Assembly (NCBI RefSeq): GCF_000013345.1
Contig: NC_007777.1
Location: forward strand, 2,976,001-3,040,000
Direction of reading: 5' to 3'
Source: Frankia casuarinae
Lineage (GTDB): Bacteria; Actinomycetota; Actinomycetes; Frankiales; Frankiaceae
Length of the DNA stretch: 64,000 nucleotides
This document shows positions 28,402 to 37,225 of this stretch, piece by piece. The notes beneath the pieces were generated by a model. That model was not told the DNA's origin. It worked only from the letters and a program-made list of their open reading frames with translations, and made no database searches. The number at the start of each line of letters is the position of its first letter. Positions within the stretch are counted from its first letter, which is position 1. Made by a program: the position numbers and the translations under genes.

Positions 28402-28931
28402 GTCTTCCAGCAGAACGCGCCAGCCGGCGAACGCAAGACGATCAACTCCGCACCCCAGAGATCAACTCAAGCTGAGACCCGGCGAAAGCGTGCAGAACGC
28501 CCACTGAGAGATGGGTTGGGCATGGTGGGGATGGGTCCGGTAGGCAAAGATCACCCGGCCCATGTGCCACGTCGCCAGGGCGTCGCTCATCTGATCCAGC
28601 GCCCAGAACTCCGGGGGCACCTCGGGCGGGCGGACCCGGGCGTCGATGACGGCGCGCTGGCAGGTGCCGCACATGGGCTGCGGGTTGTCGGCGGCCAGGC
28701 GGCGTTTGCACCGGGCGCAGTGCCGTAGGTCAGGCGTGGTCGTCATGCCTGGCCATCCCCCGTTCCGTAACCGTTTGGGCACGATCCGGACCCGACCGTA
28801 ACACCCTCCGGCGCAGTGTCTATGCGTCTCGCGTATGCCCGGCACGAACCACAGGCGTGGTCCTCCACGATCCCCGGCCGGACCCTGAGGACATCTCAAT
28901 CCCCGTCCCCAGGGTGCGAAAGGGGGATGCC

Positions 28932-29615
28932 GTGACCCTCACGGTTGCCGTCCCGGTCTTCGGACCTCCGGCCGCTGGCAAGACCACGCTGACGGCGCGG
29001 CTCAGCAAGGCCCCGGCCACCGCCGTGTTCCGCCTGCGTGAGCACGTCCCCACCACGATCTTGGCGGCCACGGCCACCAGCGCGGAACGCCTGGGCTGGA
29101 TTGACGACTTCACCGTGATTGCCACCCTCCGGGCCTACCTGGAGGACTTGGTCACGGCCGGGGGCACGGGGACAGTCATCTTCGACAACTTCCCCGGCAA
29201 TGCCGCCCAGGTCCGGCACTTCTTGGCGGCGCTCCGGCAGACGGCCCCCGGCTGCGCCGTCGTCGCCGTGGAGCTGACGGTGAACGTCACCACGCTGTAC
29301 CGGCGGGCCTATCACCGCCGGGTCTGCCACCGCTGCGAGCGCGACCCCATCCGTGACCCCCGCCTCCCCGCCGAGGCCCGCGCCGACGACCCCCAGCGCT
29401 GCGCGCGGTGCGGCGGCATCCTCCACCCCCGCCGCGGGGACGCGCCCCGGCTCCTCCGCGCCCGGCTACAGCGGTACCGCCAGACCGCTGACGGGATCAA
29501 GGAGGCGTTCGCGGGTGGCGGCGTCACCGTTCACGCGCTCGACAGCGGCACCACCCCCGAGGACACCGCCCAGGCCGTTACCGCCCTCCTCACCGCCAGG
29601 AGCAGCCCCGCATGA
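28932..29615 (+). CDS. Adenylate kinase-like P-loop kinase with zinc LID
   Basis: 227 aa from GTG 28932, chosen because AAAGGGGG lies about 7 nt upstream and the P-loop strand begins at once. Walker A is GPPAAGKTT. A LID domain with CHRC and CARC pairs is the zinc-binding LID of the adenylate kinase family, followed by LLRARLQRYRQTADGI. It probably phosphorylates a nucleotide or nucleoside-like substrate. Its stop overlaps the radical SAM start by 4 bp. Low similarity in the NMP-binding part leaves the acceptor open. Confidence 0.78.
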   Translation: MTLTVAVPVFGPPAAGKTTLTARLSKAPATAVFRLREHVPTTILAATATSAERLGWIDDFTVIATLRAYLEDLVTAGGTGTVIFDNFPGNAAQVRHFLAALRQTAPGCAVVAVELTVNVTTLYRRAYHRRVCHRCERDPIRDPRLPAEARADDPQRCARCGGILHPRRGDAPRLLRARLQRYRQTADGIKEAFAGGGVTVHALDSGTTPEDTAQAVTALLTARSSPA

Positions 29616-30751
29616 CCACCTTCCTTGATCTTCCCCACCTGCGCCCGAGGGACGACTATGGCCACGCCCGGATGCCGCGCCGGGCTGACGCACCTGCCCC
29701 GGAACACATTGACCGGATCGCCTACGGCCGGTTCCGGAATGTGTACCTCTACATCACCGAGGCCTGTCAACTGCGCTGTGAACACTGCTACATGGGCGAA
29801 CGACTGGAGCGCGCCTTGAAGATGCCGTTGCCCCAGATCACGGAGACGCTGCGGACCTGGCGACGGATGGGCGGCAGCAAGCTGACCATCCTGGGCGGGG
29901 AGCCGACGCTTCACCCCAACTACATCGAGGCCATCCGGCTCGGGCGGCAGCTGGGGTACGAGGACGTCATCACCACCACGAACGCCCAGAAGCCCGCGGC
30001 ACGGAAGTTCCGCCAGCTGGAACCGGCGGACTTCGCCTACGTCCAGGTCAGCCTCGACGGCGGGAGCGCCGCCACCCACGACCAGGTACGCGGCGAGGGC
30101 ACCTTTGACGTGGCTCTGGAGACGACGGCGGAGCTGGCCGGACGCGGCTTCGACACCCGGATCATCTGCACCGTCAACCGGGCCAACCGGGGCGACGCCC
30201 TGAAGCTGTTGGACCTGGCCGACGAGATCGGCGTGTCCCTCGTGAAGTTCCACGTCTTCTCCACCATCGGCACCGGCCACGGCAACGCCGACATGGCGAT
30301 GGGTCCATCAGCCTGGGTGACGTACTGCGACGTCATCAACCAGGTGGCCCCGGCCTACAAAACCCGGGTCTGGTACCAGCCCACCTACGCCCGGCGAAAC
30401 CAGATGAGCCGCTATGCGGCGGAGGGATACCAGGGGTGCATCGGCCGGACGCTGGACCGCATTTCGATCTTTCCCGACGGGCGCTGCTACGTCTGTTCGT
30501 ACCTGTTCGACACGGACCTCAACTTCGCCCGGATGCAGGACGGGCAGGTGGTGTTGAACCGCGAGGCCAACGAGTTCGACCTGTTCACCCAACCGCTGAT
30601 GACGAGCGCGTGCGGCGGGTGCAAGGCCTCCGCCTGCCAGGGCGGTTGCCCCGCCGAGGAAGTCGTCATGGGCGGCTCCTCCTGCGCCGCGGAGCCGGAC
30701 ATCGTGCCGGTGTGCCGGTTGTGGAAGTCGTCCGCCAAGCCCGAGGACTGA
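29612..30751 (+). CDS. Radical SAM/SPASM enzyme
   Basis: A 379-aa Fe-S enzyme. The SAM-cluster motif CQLRCEHC gives Cys52, Cys56 and Cys59; GGEP at 95-98 binds SAM. A C-terminal SPASM-like region has at least seven cysteines (CYVC, CGGC, ACQGGC, VCRLW) for auxiliary clusters. SPASM enzymes usually modify peptides or sugars. No precursor peptide with a clear leader is seen nearby. Translationally coupled to the Adk-like gene and 13 bp before the cupin gene. Confidence 0.88.
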   Translation: MTTFLDLPHLRPRDDYGHARMPRRADAPAPEHIDRIAYGRFRNVYLYITEACQLRCEHCYMGERLERALKMPLPQITETLRTWRRMGGSKLTILGGEPTLHPNYIEAIRLGRQLGYEDVITTTNAQKPAARKFRQLEPADFAYVQVSLDGGSAATHDQVRGEGTFDVALETTAELAGRGFDTRIICTVNRANRGDALKLLDLADEIGVSLVKFHVFSTIGTGHGNADMAMGPSAWVTYCDVINQVAPAYKTRVWYQPTYARRNQMSRYAAEGYQGCIGRTLDRISIFPDGRCYVCSYLFDTDLNFARMQDGQVVLNREANEFDLFTQPLMTSACGGCKASACQGGCPAEEVVMGGSSCAAEPDIVPVCRLWKSSAKPED

Positions 30752-30764
30752 GGGAGACACCCTG

Positions 30765-31406
30765 ATGAATGAGATCATCAAGCCCCTCCGGGGACTGGAC
30801 TGGGACGACCTCGACGCCGTGGAGAGCGGCACCCGCAAGGCGCTGGCGCAGGTGGCGGAGGACCCGGAGGCGGTGAGGGAAGCCCTGCTCCGCCTGCCGA
30901 CGCGGCCGGAACTGCTGGCCCTGTGCGAGCACTACGACATCCTGGACAAAATCGTGCTGTACCAGGATGACGCTGGTGTCCGGGTCCGGCTGCACGTCTT
31001 CCTCCCCGGCTACTTCGACCGGCCTCACAACCACCGCTGGAGTTACGCCAGCCTGGTGCTGCGCGGGGAGTACCGCCACCACCTCTTCGGCAATGTGGAC
31101 GTGGACGACTCCCCGGCCCCGGACGCGCTGAAGGCGCTGGTGGTGCGGCCGGAACCGGTGGGCAGCAGCTACGCCCTGCATCACTCGATGGTGCGCGCCG
31201 TGGTGGCGGAGCCGTTCACGGTGTCGCTGGTGATCCGCGGCCCGGCCGTCAAAGATCGCTTCCTGGTCATGGACCGGAAGACTGGGGAGCGCTGGTGGCA
31301 GTTCGGCGCCGCCCAGGAAACGGCCGCCGAGGCCGCCCGCAAACGCCTGACGCGGGACCGCCTGGACGAGCTGACCACTTCACTCCGGGAGTGGGACCTG
31401 TTTTAG
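30765..31406 (+). CDS. Cupin-like protein
   Basis: 213 aa with a cupin metal motif PHNHRW followed by a conserved Glu (RGEYRHH) and a second His-containing strand (ALHHSMVRAV). It could be a metal-dependent dioxygenase or a binding protein for a polar metabolite. ATG 30765 is preceded by GAGGGAG. It is the third gene of the probable Adk-radical SAM-cupin operon, which ends at the bidirectional terminator at 31541. Confidence 0.75.
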   Translation: MNEIIKPLRGLDWDDLDAVESGTRKALAQVAEDPEAVREALLRLPTRPELLALCEHYDILDKIVLYQDDAGVRVRLHVFLPGYFDRPHNHRWSYASLVLRGEYRHHLFGNVDVDDSPAPDALKALVVRPEPVGSSYALHHSMVRAVVAEPFTVSLVIRGPAVKDRFLVMDRKTGERWWQFGAAQETAAEAARKRLTRDRLDELTTSLREWDLF

Positions 31407-31540
31407 ACCGCCCCGCCGCCCCATGCCTGGCCGCTGCCGGTGCCGAGGCGCGGCCGACGCCCCCGCATCCAAAGGAGGTGCCGCCCATCAGCGACTAATC
31501 ACCCGCCGCCGTAGACCGACCAACCGCGTTCACCCCGAAG

Positions 31541-31572
31541 AGCCCGCCCCTCCAACGGCGTAGGGGCGGGCT
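31541..31572. terminator. Bidirectional terminator hairpin
   Basis: An 11-bp perfect stem (AGCCCGCCCCT with its complement) and 10-nt loop, between the cupin gene (plus) and the PfkB gene (minus). Just upstream, AAAGGAGG at 31466 precedes only a six-codon frame (VPPISD). Confidence 0.75.
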
Positions 31573-32459
31573 TCTCGTTCGGTCAGCCAGCGGCCGGGGC
31601 AGCCAGACGAGCGCGGGAACTGATGAAGGCGCGCAGCTGGTCCAGGTCCGGAAGGGGTTCGTGGTGGGGACGCTCGCAGCGAAGGCTTCCGCTGGCCGCT
31701 GCCAGCTCCAGGGTTTCCCCCATCGGCCAGCCGAGACGCAGACCGTAGAGAAGGCCGCCGGAAAAGGCCGCGCCGGCGCAGTGGGTGTGCCGTACCACGA
31801 TCTCGAAGGCGGGAACGGATACCCGGCTGGTGTCGCTGAGGGCGACCGCGCCGAAGGCTCCGGCCGTGACCACCACCCAGGAGGCCCGGGTCTGGCTCCG
31901 CAGGGAGGCCGCCGTCGCCAGGGCCTCCCCGTGCGCGGCGTCGTCCACGTTCGTCTGGATCACCAGCAGTTCCGGCCAATCCCGGAGCGCGGAAGCCACC
32001 TCCGGGCTGAGGCTGGAGCCGCCGAGGTTGAGCAGCAGCGGAACCCCTGCCCGGCGGGCGGCCTCGATGGCGCGGAGGCTTGCTGGTTCGATGAGCTGGT
32101 AGCAGTCCACATAGGCGAAGGATGCCGAGGCCAGCGGTGTGAGGTCCACGGCCATCAGCCCATCCAGTACCCCGGGCAGGTACGGAAACCAGGTTCGGGT
32201 GCCGTCATCGTCGGCCACGATCACAATGTGCGACGTTGACTGATCCGGCACCGGCCGGGCCGTGGAGGCCACCCGGTGCCGCTCTAACCAGGCCTGGATT
32301 TGGACCCCGCCCGGATCATCGCCGAAGTCGTTTGAGAGCACGAGCGCCGGGACCTCGAGGGCGGCCAGGACGGCGGCGGCCATAGGGCCATCCGCCGCGA
32401 TGGACGGCTCCACCGTCCGGACCGCCGCGCCCTGGTTCGCCGAGGGGAAATGACCCACT

Positions 32460-33500
32460 GAGCCTTTCCCTGCAACGTTTGGTGACGCTCCGTGAGCGTC
32501 GCTGGGTGTGAGCGTCCCTGGGGGTGGAGACGATGAAGGCGCGGGGCTCCGGTAGGAAGTTGTTCCGACCAAAGAGCAACTCCGAAGGAACCCCACGCCT
32601 CGATGAGTTTCACATACACCGCCGAGCTGCCGTTCGGCGATCACACCGTTTTCCGTCTGGCGGGTCTTCTCGTGGCGGAGCGTCAACGTCGTGGTACCCG
32701 CAAGGGCACCCGGACGCTGTCCGCGTTGGAACAGGCCGTGATGGTCCTGCGCTGGTTCTGTGACGGCACCAGGGCCAGGCGGCTCTTCTCCGATCATGGG
32801 GTGTCCCGGTCGGTGGGCTACCGCTACCTGCACGAGGGAGTCGCCGTGCTCGCCTGGCAGGCCCCGGACCTGCGTGAAGCGCTGATGCGGGCCAGGGTCG
32901 CCGGCTACGAGCATCTCATCGTTGACGGCACGGTCATCGAGACCGACCGGCTACGCATGCCCGGCCCGACCGAAGGCGTGGACCTGTGGTGGTCCGGCAC
33001 GATCTCCAACCACGGTGGCAACATCCAGGTGCTCTCCGCCCCGGACGACGGCTGGCCACTGTGGGTCTCCGACGTGCGGCCCGGCCGCGAGCACGACTCG
33101 ACCGCCCTGAAAGCCTCCGGGGCGCTGCCGGTTCTCGCCGAGTGGACCGCCGACCTGCACGAGGTGCTGTTCGACCTCGGCTACGAAGGGCTGGGCAACC
33201 CGGCCGGGCCGCTCGCGACCGCGTACAAGAAGCCCAAGGGCGGCACCCTCACCGACGAACAGAAAGCGCACAACCGGATCCACAACGCGCTACGCGCCGT
33301 CGGTGAACGCGCGAACGCCCTGCTCAAAGGCACCTTCCGACTCCTCCACAACATCACGATCGACCCCTGGAAGATCGGACTTGTCGTGAAAGCCGCCCTC
33401 GTCATCCTCCACACCGAGCACCGCAGAACCGCCTGACACCCAACACACCAACACACCATTGCGATCACGTCACGTGACGAATCGTTACCGGGAAAGGCTC
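32460..33500 (+). mobile_element. IS5-family (ISL2 group) insertion sequence, copy 2 (1041 bp)
   Basis: Inverted copy of the element at 16235-17275, flanked by ACT (32457-32459 and 33501-33503). Same ends and length; same transposase. Confidence 0.9.
32603..33436 (+). CDS. IS5-family (ISL2 group) transposase, copy 2
   Basis: 277 aa, identical to the product at 16299-17132. It lies antisense to the PfkB gene that it interrupts. Confidence 0.93.
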   Translation: MSFTYTAELPFGDHTVFRLAGLLVAERQRRGTRKGTRTLSALEQAVMVLRWFCDGTRARRLFSDHGVSRSVGYRYLHEGVAVLAWQAPDLREALMRARVAGYEHLIVDGTVIETDRLRMPGPTEGVDLWWSGTISNHGGNIQVLSAPDDGWPLWVSDVRPGREHDSTALKASGALPVLAEWTADLHEVLFDLGYEGLGNPAGPLATAYKKPKGGTLTDEQKAHNRIHNALRAVGERANALLKGTFRLLHNITIDPWKIGLVVKAALVILHTEHRRTA

Positions 33501-33570
33501 ACTGTCCAGAGAGAGGCGGCGGCCAGGTAGCTGACGCAGACCACCGGCCCCGGGTGTGGCCCGGCCACGG

Positions 33571-34002
33571 CTACCAGCCGAAGACGGAGAAGGACCGGCC
33601 CGCGGCGATGTCTTCCAGCGCCGCCCGGCAGTAGGCGATCATGTGGTCCGGCAGGGCATCCAGTGGGAACCAGGCCAGTTCGCTGCACTTCTCCGGCTCC
33701 CGGTTCACCGGTTCGCCGTCCCACTCCCGGACGATGAAGAAGAAGGCGGCCCGGCCGCCGCCGGAAGAGTTGTGCATGATGTGCGCGAACTCCACCGCCT
33801 CCGGCTGGATCGTCACCCCGATTTCCTCTTTGGCCTCCCGAATGAGGGCCGTGACCACGGACTCTCCCGCCTCCAGGTGGCCGGAGGGCAGGTGGTACGC
33901 ACCGTCCTCGTAGCCGGTGTTCTGGCGACGGCCGAACAGGGCTTCGTTGTTTCGGAGCAAGATTAGATGAACATCAGTAGTAACCTGATGGCGAGCAGGC
34001 AT
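33571..34002 (-). CDS. NUDIX hydrolase
   Basis: 143 aa with a full NUDIX box, GHLEAGESVVTALIREAKEE then IGV, at residues about 41-63. It hydrolyses a nucleoside-diphosphate-linked substrate, not identifiable here. Start ATG 34002 has GGAGATC about 8 nt upstream. It is followed after 2 bp by the PfkB kinase gene. Neighbouring Adk-like and PfkB kinases make a nucleotide or nucleoside pathway plausible. Confidence 0.9.
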   Translation of the reverse strand: MPARHQVTTDVHLILLRNNEALFGRRQNTGYEDGAYHLPSGHLEAGESVVTALIREAKEEIGVTIQPEAVEFAHIMHNSSGGGRAAFFFIVREWDGEPVNREPEKCSELAWFPLDALPDHMIAYCRAALEDIAAGRSFSVFGW

Positions 34003-34304
34003 GGGCCGATCTCCTTTGATCTGGTGCGCTGCTGGGGCTGTTGTCTATTTTAGCGGGAAAGCCGCTCATTAGTAATCCGCGGCACCGGCGTTTTCCGTGG
34101 CGCTCCCTCAGGTGATCTCTGACGCACGCCCCTGCCCTACGCCCCTCCCGTGCTCCGGCTACACGCTTGAAAGAAGTACAGCGAAGTTGCACCACCCTGG
34201 CACCGCGCCCGTCCCGCTGGTGCGCCCGCCCTGAACAGTGTGCCACCGGCTGATTACACCTTGACAACCTGATATTGCTAGAGCCGGGCATGGAGGAACC
34301 AACC
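34003..34304. promoter_or_regulatory. Divergent intergenic region
   Basis: No gene is seen. It holds the promoters of the NUDIX/PfkB operon (minus) and the next plus-strand pair. TTGACA at 34261-34266 is a candidate -35 box for the latter, but no matching -10 box is clear. GGAGG at 34291 serves the next start. Confidence 0.4.
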
Positions 34305-34670
34305 ATGTCCGATGATCGAAATGCAACATGCGAAAACCGTATTGACGCCCAGCTTTTGAGCCTGGAGCGCTGGTACAGGAGAAGATACAAACGCCTGGAG
34401 AAGGCGCAACGGGCAAACGACGACGCCCGCGAGGAGGAGCTACACGAGGAACTGGAGCCGCTGGCGGTGTCGGCGCGGCGGCTCGTGCGGGTGGAGTTCT
34501 TTTGGGGTGGCCCCTCAGCGCATATGGATGCGGAGGTGGACAACGGCCAGGTAGTGGCCGCCACGTTCCACTTCCTGGACTGGTTCGACGGCGCGTCCCG
34601 CTCCATCGACGAGAATTCCAACCCCGCCCTATTGCGGCTGGCCGAGGAAATGGCGGAGGTGGCGCTATGA
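34305..34670 (+). CDS. Hypothetical phage/plasmid-type protein
   Basis: 121 aa from ATG 34305 (GGAGG 9 nt upstream). An N-terminal charged helix (LERWYRRRYKRLEKAQRAND) is followed by a strand-rich half ending LRLAEEMAEVAL. No family recognised. Codon use is less GC-extreme than in the neighbours. Its stop overlaps the next start (ATGA). Confidence 0.6.
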   Translation: MSDDRNATCENRIDAQLLSLERWYRRRYKRLEKAQRANDDAREEELHEELEPLAVSARRLVRVEFFWGGPSAHMDAEVDNGQVVAATFHFLDWFDGASRSIDENSNPALLRLAEEMAEVAL

Positions 34671-35380
34671 GCCACTTTCTGCTTGGCGTCATTCTCCCCG
34701 ACCATATCGAAACCGAGGATGCGGAAAGCTACCTACACGAGGTCATGGAGCCGTACGACGAAGATATAGTGGTGGACGCCTACAACAGACCTTGCGGATG
34801 CGGAACCAGGCGGGCGGACAATATGGCTTCTGAGATCGCGACGGAGAAGACCGGCCTGACGTGGGAGATGTTACGCAACACATTCCACGAGCGTCCGCGC
34901 GAAGATCACTCCGAAGAAGCATGGCTCAAGCGCACCCAGCCCTTGAGGGAGGCAGAGAAACAGGCGCTCGCAGGGCTGACCATAAAGCCAGACCCCGATT
35001 GCGACAACTGCCAGGGTTCTGGAACGTACCCCAGCACCTACAACCCGAAAAGTAAATGGGACTGGTGGTGTATTGGTGGCCGCTGGGATGGGCTGATAAC
35101 GGGATTGACCACCGAAAGCGAAGACGACGGCTTGAATTTCGAGCAAAGTCACGAGAGCATCGAAAACAACGTGACGGACGTAAAGAACCTGACGTCCGAT
35201 ACCATGCCGTTTGCGTTTATCCTGCCTGATGGTGAGTGGATTCAGCAGGGGCAGATGGGATGGTGGGGCATCGTCACGAGGGAAGATGTGCCGAGGGAGG
35301 AGTGGCGTACCAACCGCCTGGAGGACATCCAAACACGCTACGGCGGCCAGCGCGTCGTAGCAGTTGACTGCCACATATAA
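34667..35380 (+). CDS. Hypothetical phage-type protein with CxxCxGxG and WW-GGRWDG motifs
   Basis: 237 aa. It holds a DnaJ-like zinc half-site (CDNCQGSG) and a WDWWCIGGRWDGLI motif that I associate with actinobacteriophage and mobile-element proteins of unknown function. Translationally coupled to the preceding gene. Function unknown. Confidence 0.6.
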   Translation: MSHFLLGVILPDHIETEDAESYLHEVMEPYDEDIVVDAYNRPCGCGTRRADNMASEIATEKTGLTWEMLRNTFHERPREDHSEEAWLKRTQPLREAEKQALAGLTIKPDPDCDNCQGSGTYPSTYNPKSKWDWWCIGGRWDGLITGLTTESEDDGLNFEQSHESIENNVTDVKNLTSDTMPFAFILPDGEWIQQGQMGWWGIVTREDVPREEWRTNRLEDIQTRYGGQRVVAVDCHI

Positions 35381-35598
35381 GCACGAAAAACGGCGACCCG
35401 TCTGCAAACGGAGCGCCGTTACGAACAAGAACAACTGAGAACTAACCTGGCTCTAGCGTATCGGGTATCAAAAGAAACGTCAATGAGCGCAATGCCATCC
35501 CTCCCCTTACAAGTCAAGGGGAGTACGCCCGCCGTGGGCAAGCGAGGCCGGATATTCTATCTTGAAGTGCGCAGTAAATAGAGGCATACTAGGAAACG

Positions 35599-35922
35599 AT
35601 GAACGATGAAGCAATCCGGCAATTAACTAAGCATCTCGATAAGCGCTTTGATGAGTTGCAGGCTGATACGAACCGCCGCTTTGAGCATATGGCGAAGTCC
35701 ATAGACGTGCTGACCGGCGATGTAGCACGTCTGGCCGGTGTTATCCAAGCGCGGGAAGACAAGTTTGGCGACCTCCTGGCGGCCATGGATGGCTACGTGT
35801 TGCGGGCTGAGCATACGGCGGCGGATGTGGCGGGGCTGGAACGCAGGACGGATGTGCTAGAGAAATGGGTGACGGCCATCGGTAGGAAAACCGGCGTAAC
35901 GCTGAACGTGGTGGAGCCGTGA
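35599..35922 (+). CDS. Small coiled-coil protein
   Basis: 107 aa, almost wholly heptad-like (TKHLDKRFDELQADTNRRFE, then VAGLERRTDVLEKW). Resembles small phage or plasmid coiled-coil proteins. It stands alone, about 200 bp before the two-gene HEPN module. Confidence 0.55.
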   Translation: MNDEAIRQLTKHLDKRFDELQADTNRRFEHMAKSIDVLTGDVARLAGVIQAREDKFGDLLAAMDGYVLRAEHTAADVAGLERRTDVLEKWVTAIGRKTGVTLNVVEP

Positions 35923-36118
35923 ACATATTTGTTGTTCAGGCTGCGTCCGCCCGTCCGCGCCGGCGACCGGAGGGAGGCGGAGCGGGTCGCCGCGGAGCGG
36001 CGCTTGAGCGACGTAGACAAGGTTTGCACCCGTAGTACCCGCCTCACCTGGGGCGGCCTGCCGTATGCTGGTTCGACTACCGATGAAAAAGTCGGTGCAG
36101 GAGTAAGGAGTAGCCAGA

Positions 36119-37219
36119 ATGAGCACCGACGAACACGACGAGGAAGATCCCGCACTTGAGATTGCGTCCAAAGATATGGATCGCCTCAGCGAAATCGTGT
36201 TGCGGGTGCCGCCCGGCGTCTACACGGGAATGAATGAGCAGCTTTCTCGAATGATGCGAGATGCCCTGGCGGTCAATAACTCCTCAATATCGAAAATTGC
36301 CGCACAGCTGGCTGGATCAACCGTGCCATATGAAGCAATCATCAAAGAACTTGGAGCCACCAGCTCCTTGGCAAAGATTGCCTCCATGGATCTGGCTGGC
36401 GCACGGCTTGCGGGAGTCCTGACCCAGAGCCTGAGTTCTTCGTATCTCTCGGAGACGATTGCCGCTGCCAATAAGCTGAGCGCCAGAAATCTACTGGGTC
36501 CGATGTTCACTGACCTTGAGAAGTCGCTCGTTAAGGCCGCCGAGCGTTCGCTGATTGCGGTTCCACCGCCTAATTTCTTGGCCTTCGCCAATCTCGCAGC
36601 CGACGGCTGGCGCCAAACCCTTGATGCGGCCATCGTCTCGCCGCCACCATCTCCAGGCCGACTTTCCTCTCTGGGCGCGACCACACTTCATGTAGTCGAG
36701 ATCGGAAATGATCTCGGTGAGGCCGCCGAAGAAGCCAACCTTGAAGATGAACGGTGGCGGGAAGGTCGTGAACAGCTTACTGATCATCTCTCCTCCTGGC
36801 TAGGGCAAGCATGCCCTAAGGCGGTTCCGAAGCTGAGGGGAGCTTGGCACGCGCTGACCTCGAATGGGCCAGATGCGGCCTCTCAGGCGGCGAACTCGGG
36901 TGTGGAGGCACTTGACTGGACTTTGCGCACCATTGCGCCTGATGATGAGGTCCTCGCATGGCGGGAAAATGTTGGTCAATACGCAAAGGAAATTGACCCT
37001 AAGAACGGCAAACCGCATCGAGCGCTACGTGTTCGTTACGCAGTACGAGGCTTTGGCATGAAAAGCGACGGCGTCACGGTAATCATAATGATGATGACCC
37101 GGTGCCTTGATGAGTTGCAGGGCGTGAAACATGGTGTAGATGAGACGAAAACCATCGCGGCTGCACGTCGCGCTCTCCTTGCGCTCGAGAACACGTTGAC
37201 AGCTTTGATGCCATATTAG
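36119..37219 (+). CDS. Uncharacterised helical protein, first gene of a candidate defence pair
   Basis: 366 aa. The N-terminal 150 residues are helical and Ser-rich. The C-terminal half (LRGAWHALTSNGPDAASQAA, then VEALDWTLRTIAPDDEV) resembles helical regions of pPIWI-associated or abortive-infection proteins, but I cannot assign a family with confidence. ATG 36119 follows AAGGAG. It lies 6 bp before the HEPN-like gene, in the lowest-GC part of the window, which suggests recent transfer. Confidence 0.6.
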   Translation: MSTDEHDEEDPALEIASKDMDRLSEIVLRVPPGVYTGMNEQLSRMMRDALAVNNSSISKIAAQLAGSTVPYEAIIKELGATSSLAKIASMDLAGARLAGVLTQSLSSSYLSETIAAANKLSARNLLGPMFTDLEKSLVKAAERSLIAVPPPNFLAFANLAADGWRQTLDAAIVSPPPSPGRLSSLGATTLHVVEIGNDLGEAAEEANLEDERWREGREQLTDHLSSWLGQACPKAVPKLRGAWHALTSNGPDAASQAANSGVEALDWTLRTIAPDDEVLAWRENVGQYAKEIDPKNGKPHRALRVRYAVRGFGMKSDGVTVIIMMMTRCLDELQGVKHGVDETKTIAAARRALLALENTLTALMPY

Positions 37220-37225
37220 TACCCC

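Larger units (their letters stand above)
27074..28504 (-). mobile_element. IS5-family (IS1031-like) insertion sequence, 1431 bp
   Basis: Unusually long inverted ends (about 53 bp, 2 mismatches; 27074-27126 and 28452-28504) beginning GTGGGCGTTCTGCACG. Flanked by TGA on both sides (27071-27073, 28505-28507), a T-N-A duplication as in the IS1031 group. It carries a transposase and an accessory gene. Confidence 0.88.
25759..28746 (-). pseudogene. Zn-ribbon XRE-TPR regulator, split by an IS1031-type element
   Basis: After removal of the 1431-bp IS and one TGA duplication the frame runs from ATG 28746 to 25759 and encodes 517 aa. An N-terminal zinc ribbon (Cys10, 13, 26, 29) is followed by an XRE helix-turn-helix (LGLTQAQLSRIENGR) and a long helical TPR-like C-terminal region. 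The IS cuts between PIS and QELVGGW, at the start of the HTH. It is convergent with the hydrolase and divergent from the Adk/radical SAM genes, so it probably controlled that cluster. What remains intact (25759-27063) lacks the zinc ribbon and half of the HTH. Confidence 0.88.
31583..33568 (-). pseudogene. PfkB-family carbohydrate/nucleoside kinase, split by ISL2 copy 2
   Basis: Removal of the 1041-bp IS and one ACT duplication gives a continuous 313-aa frame from GTG 33568. The N-terminus (GPVVCVSYLAAASLWTV) lies right of the IS and the rest left of it. Motifs: nucleotide-side VVTAGAFGAVALS and the anion-hole/catalytic region HTHCAGAAFSGGLLYGL, where the usual GAGD Asp-type motif is altered to CAGAAF, so the catalytic Asp may be missing. 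It starts 2 bp after the NUDIX stop, forming an operon. IS insertion removes the first about 25 residues from the downstream part. Confidence 0.82.

Noticed and set aside
31407-31500. RiPP precursor for the radical SAM enzyme
   Set aside because: No leader-core peptide with a plausible start and length; only the six-codon frame is present.
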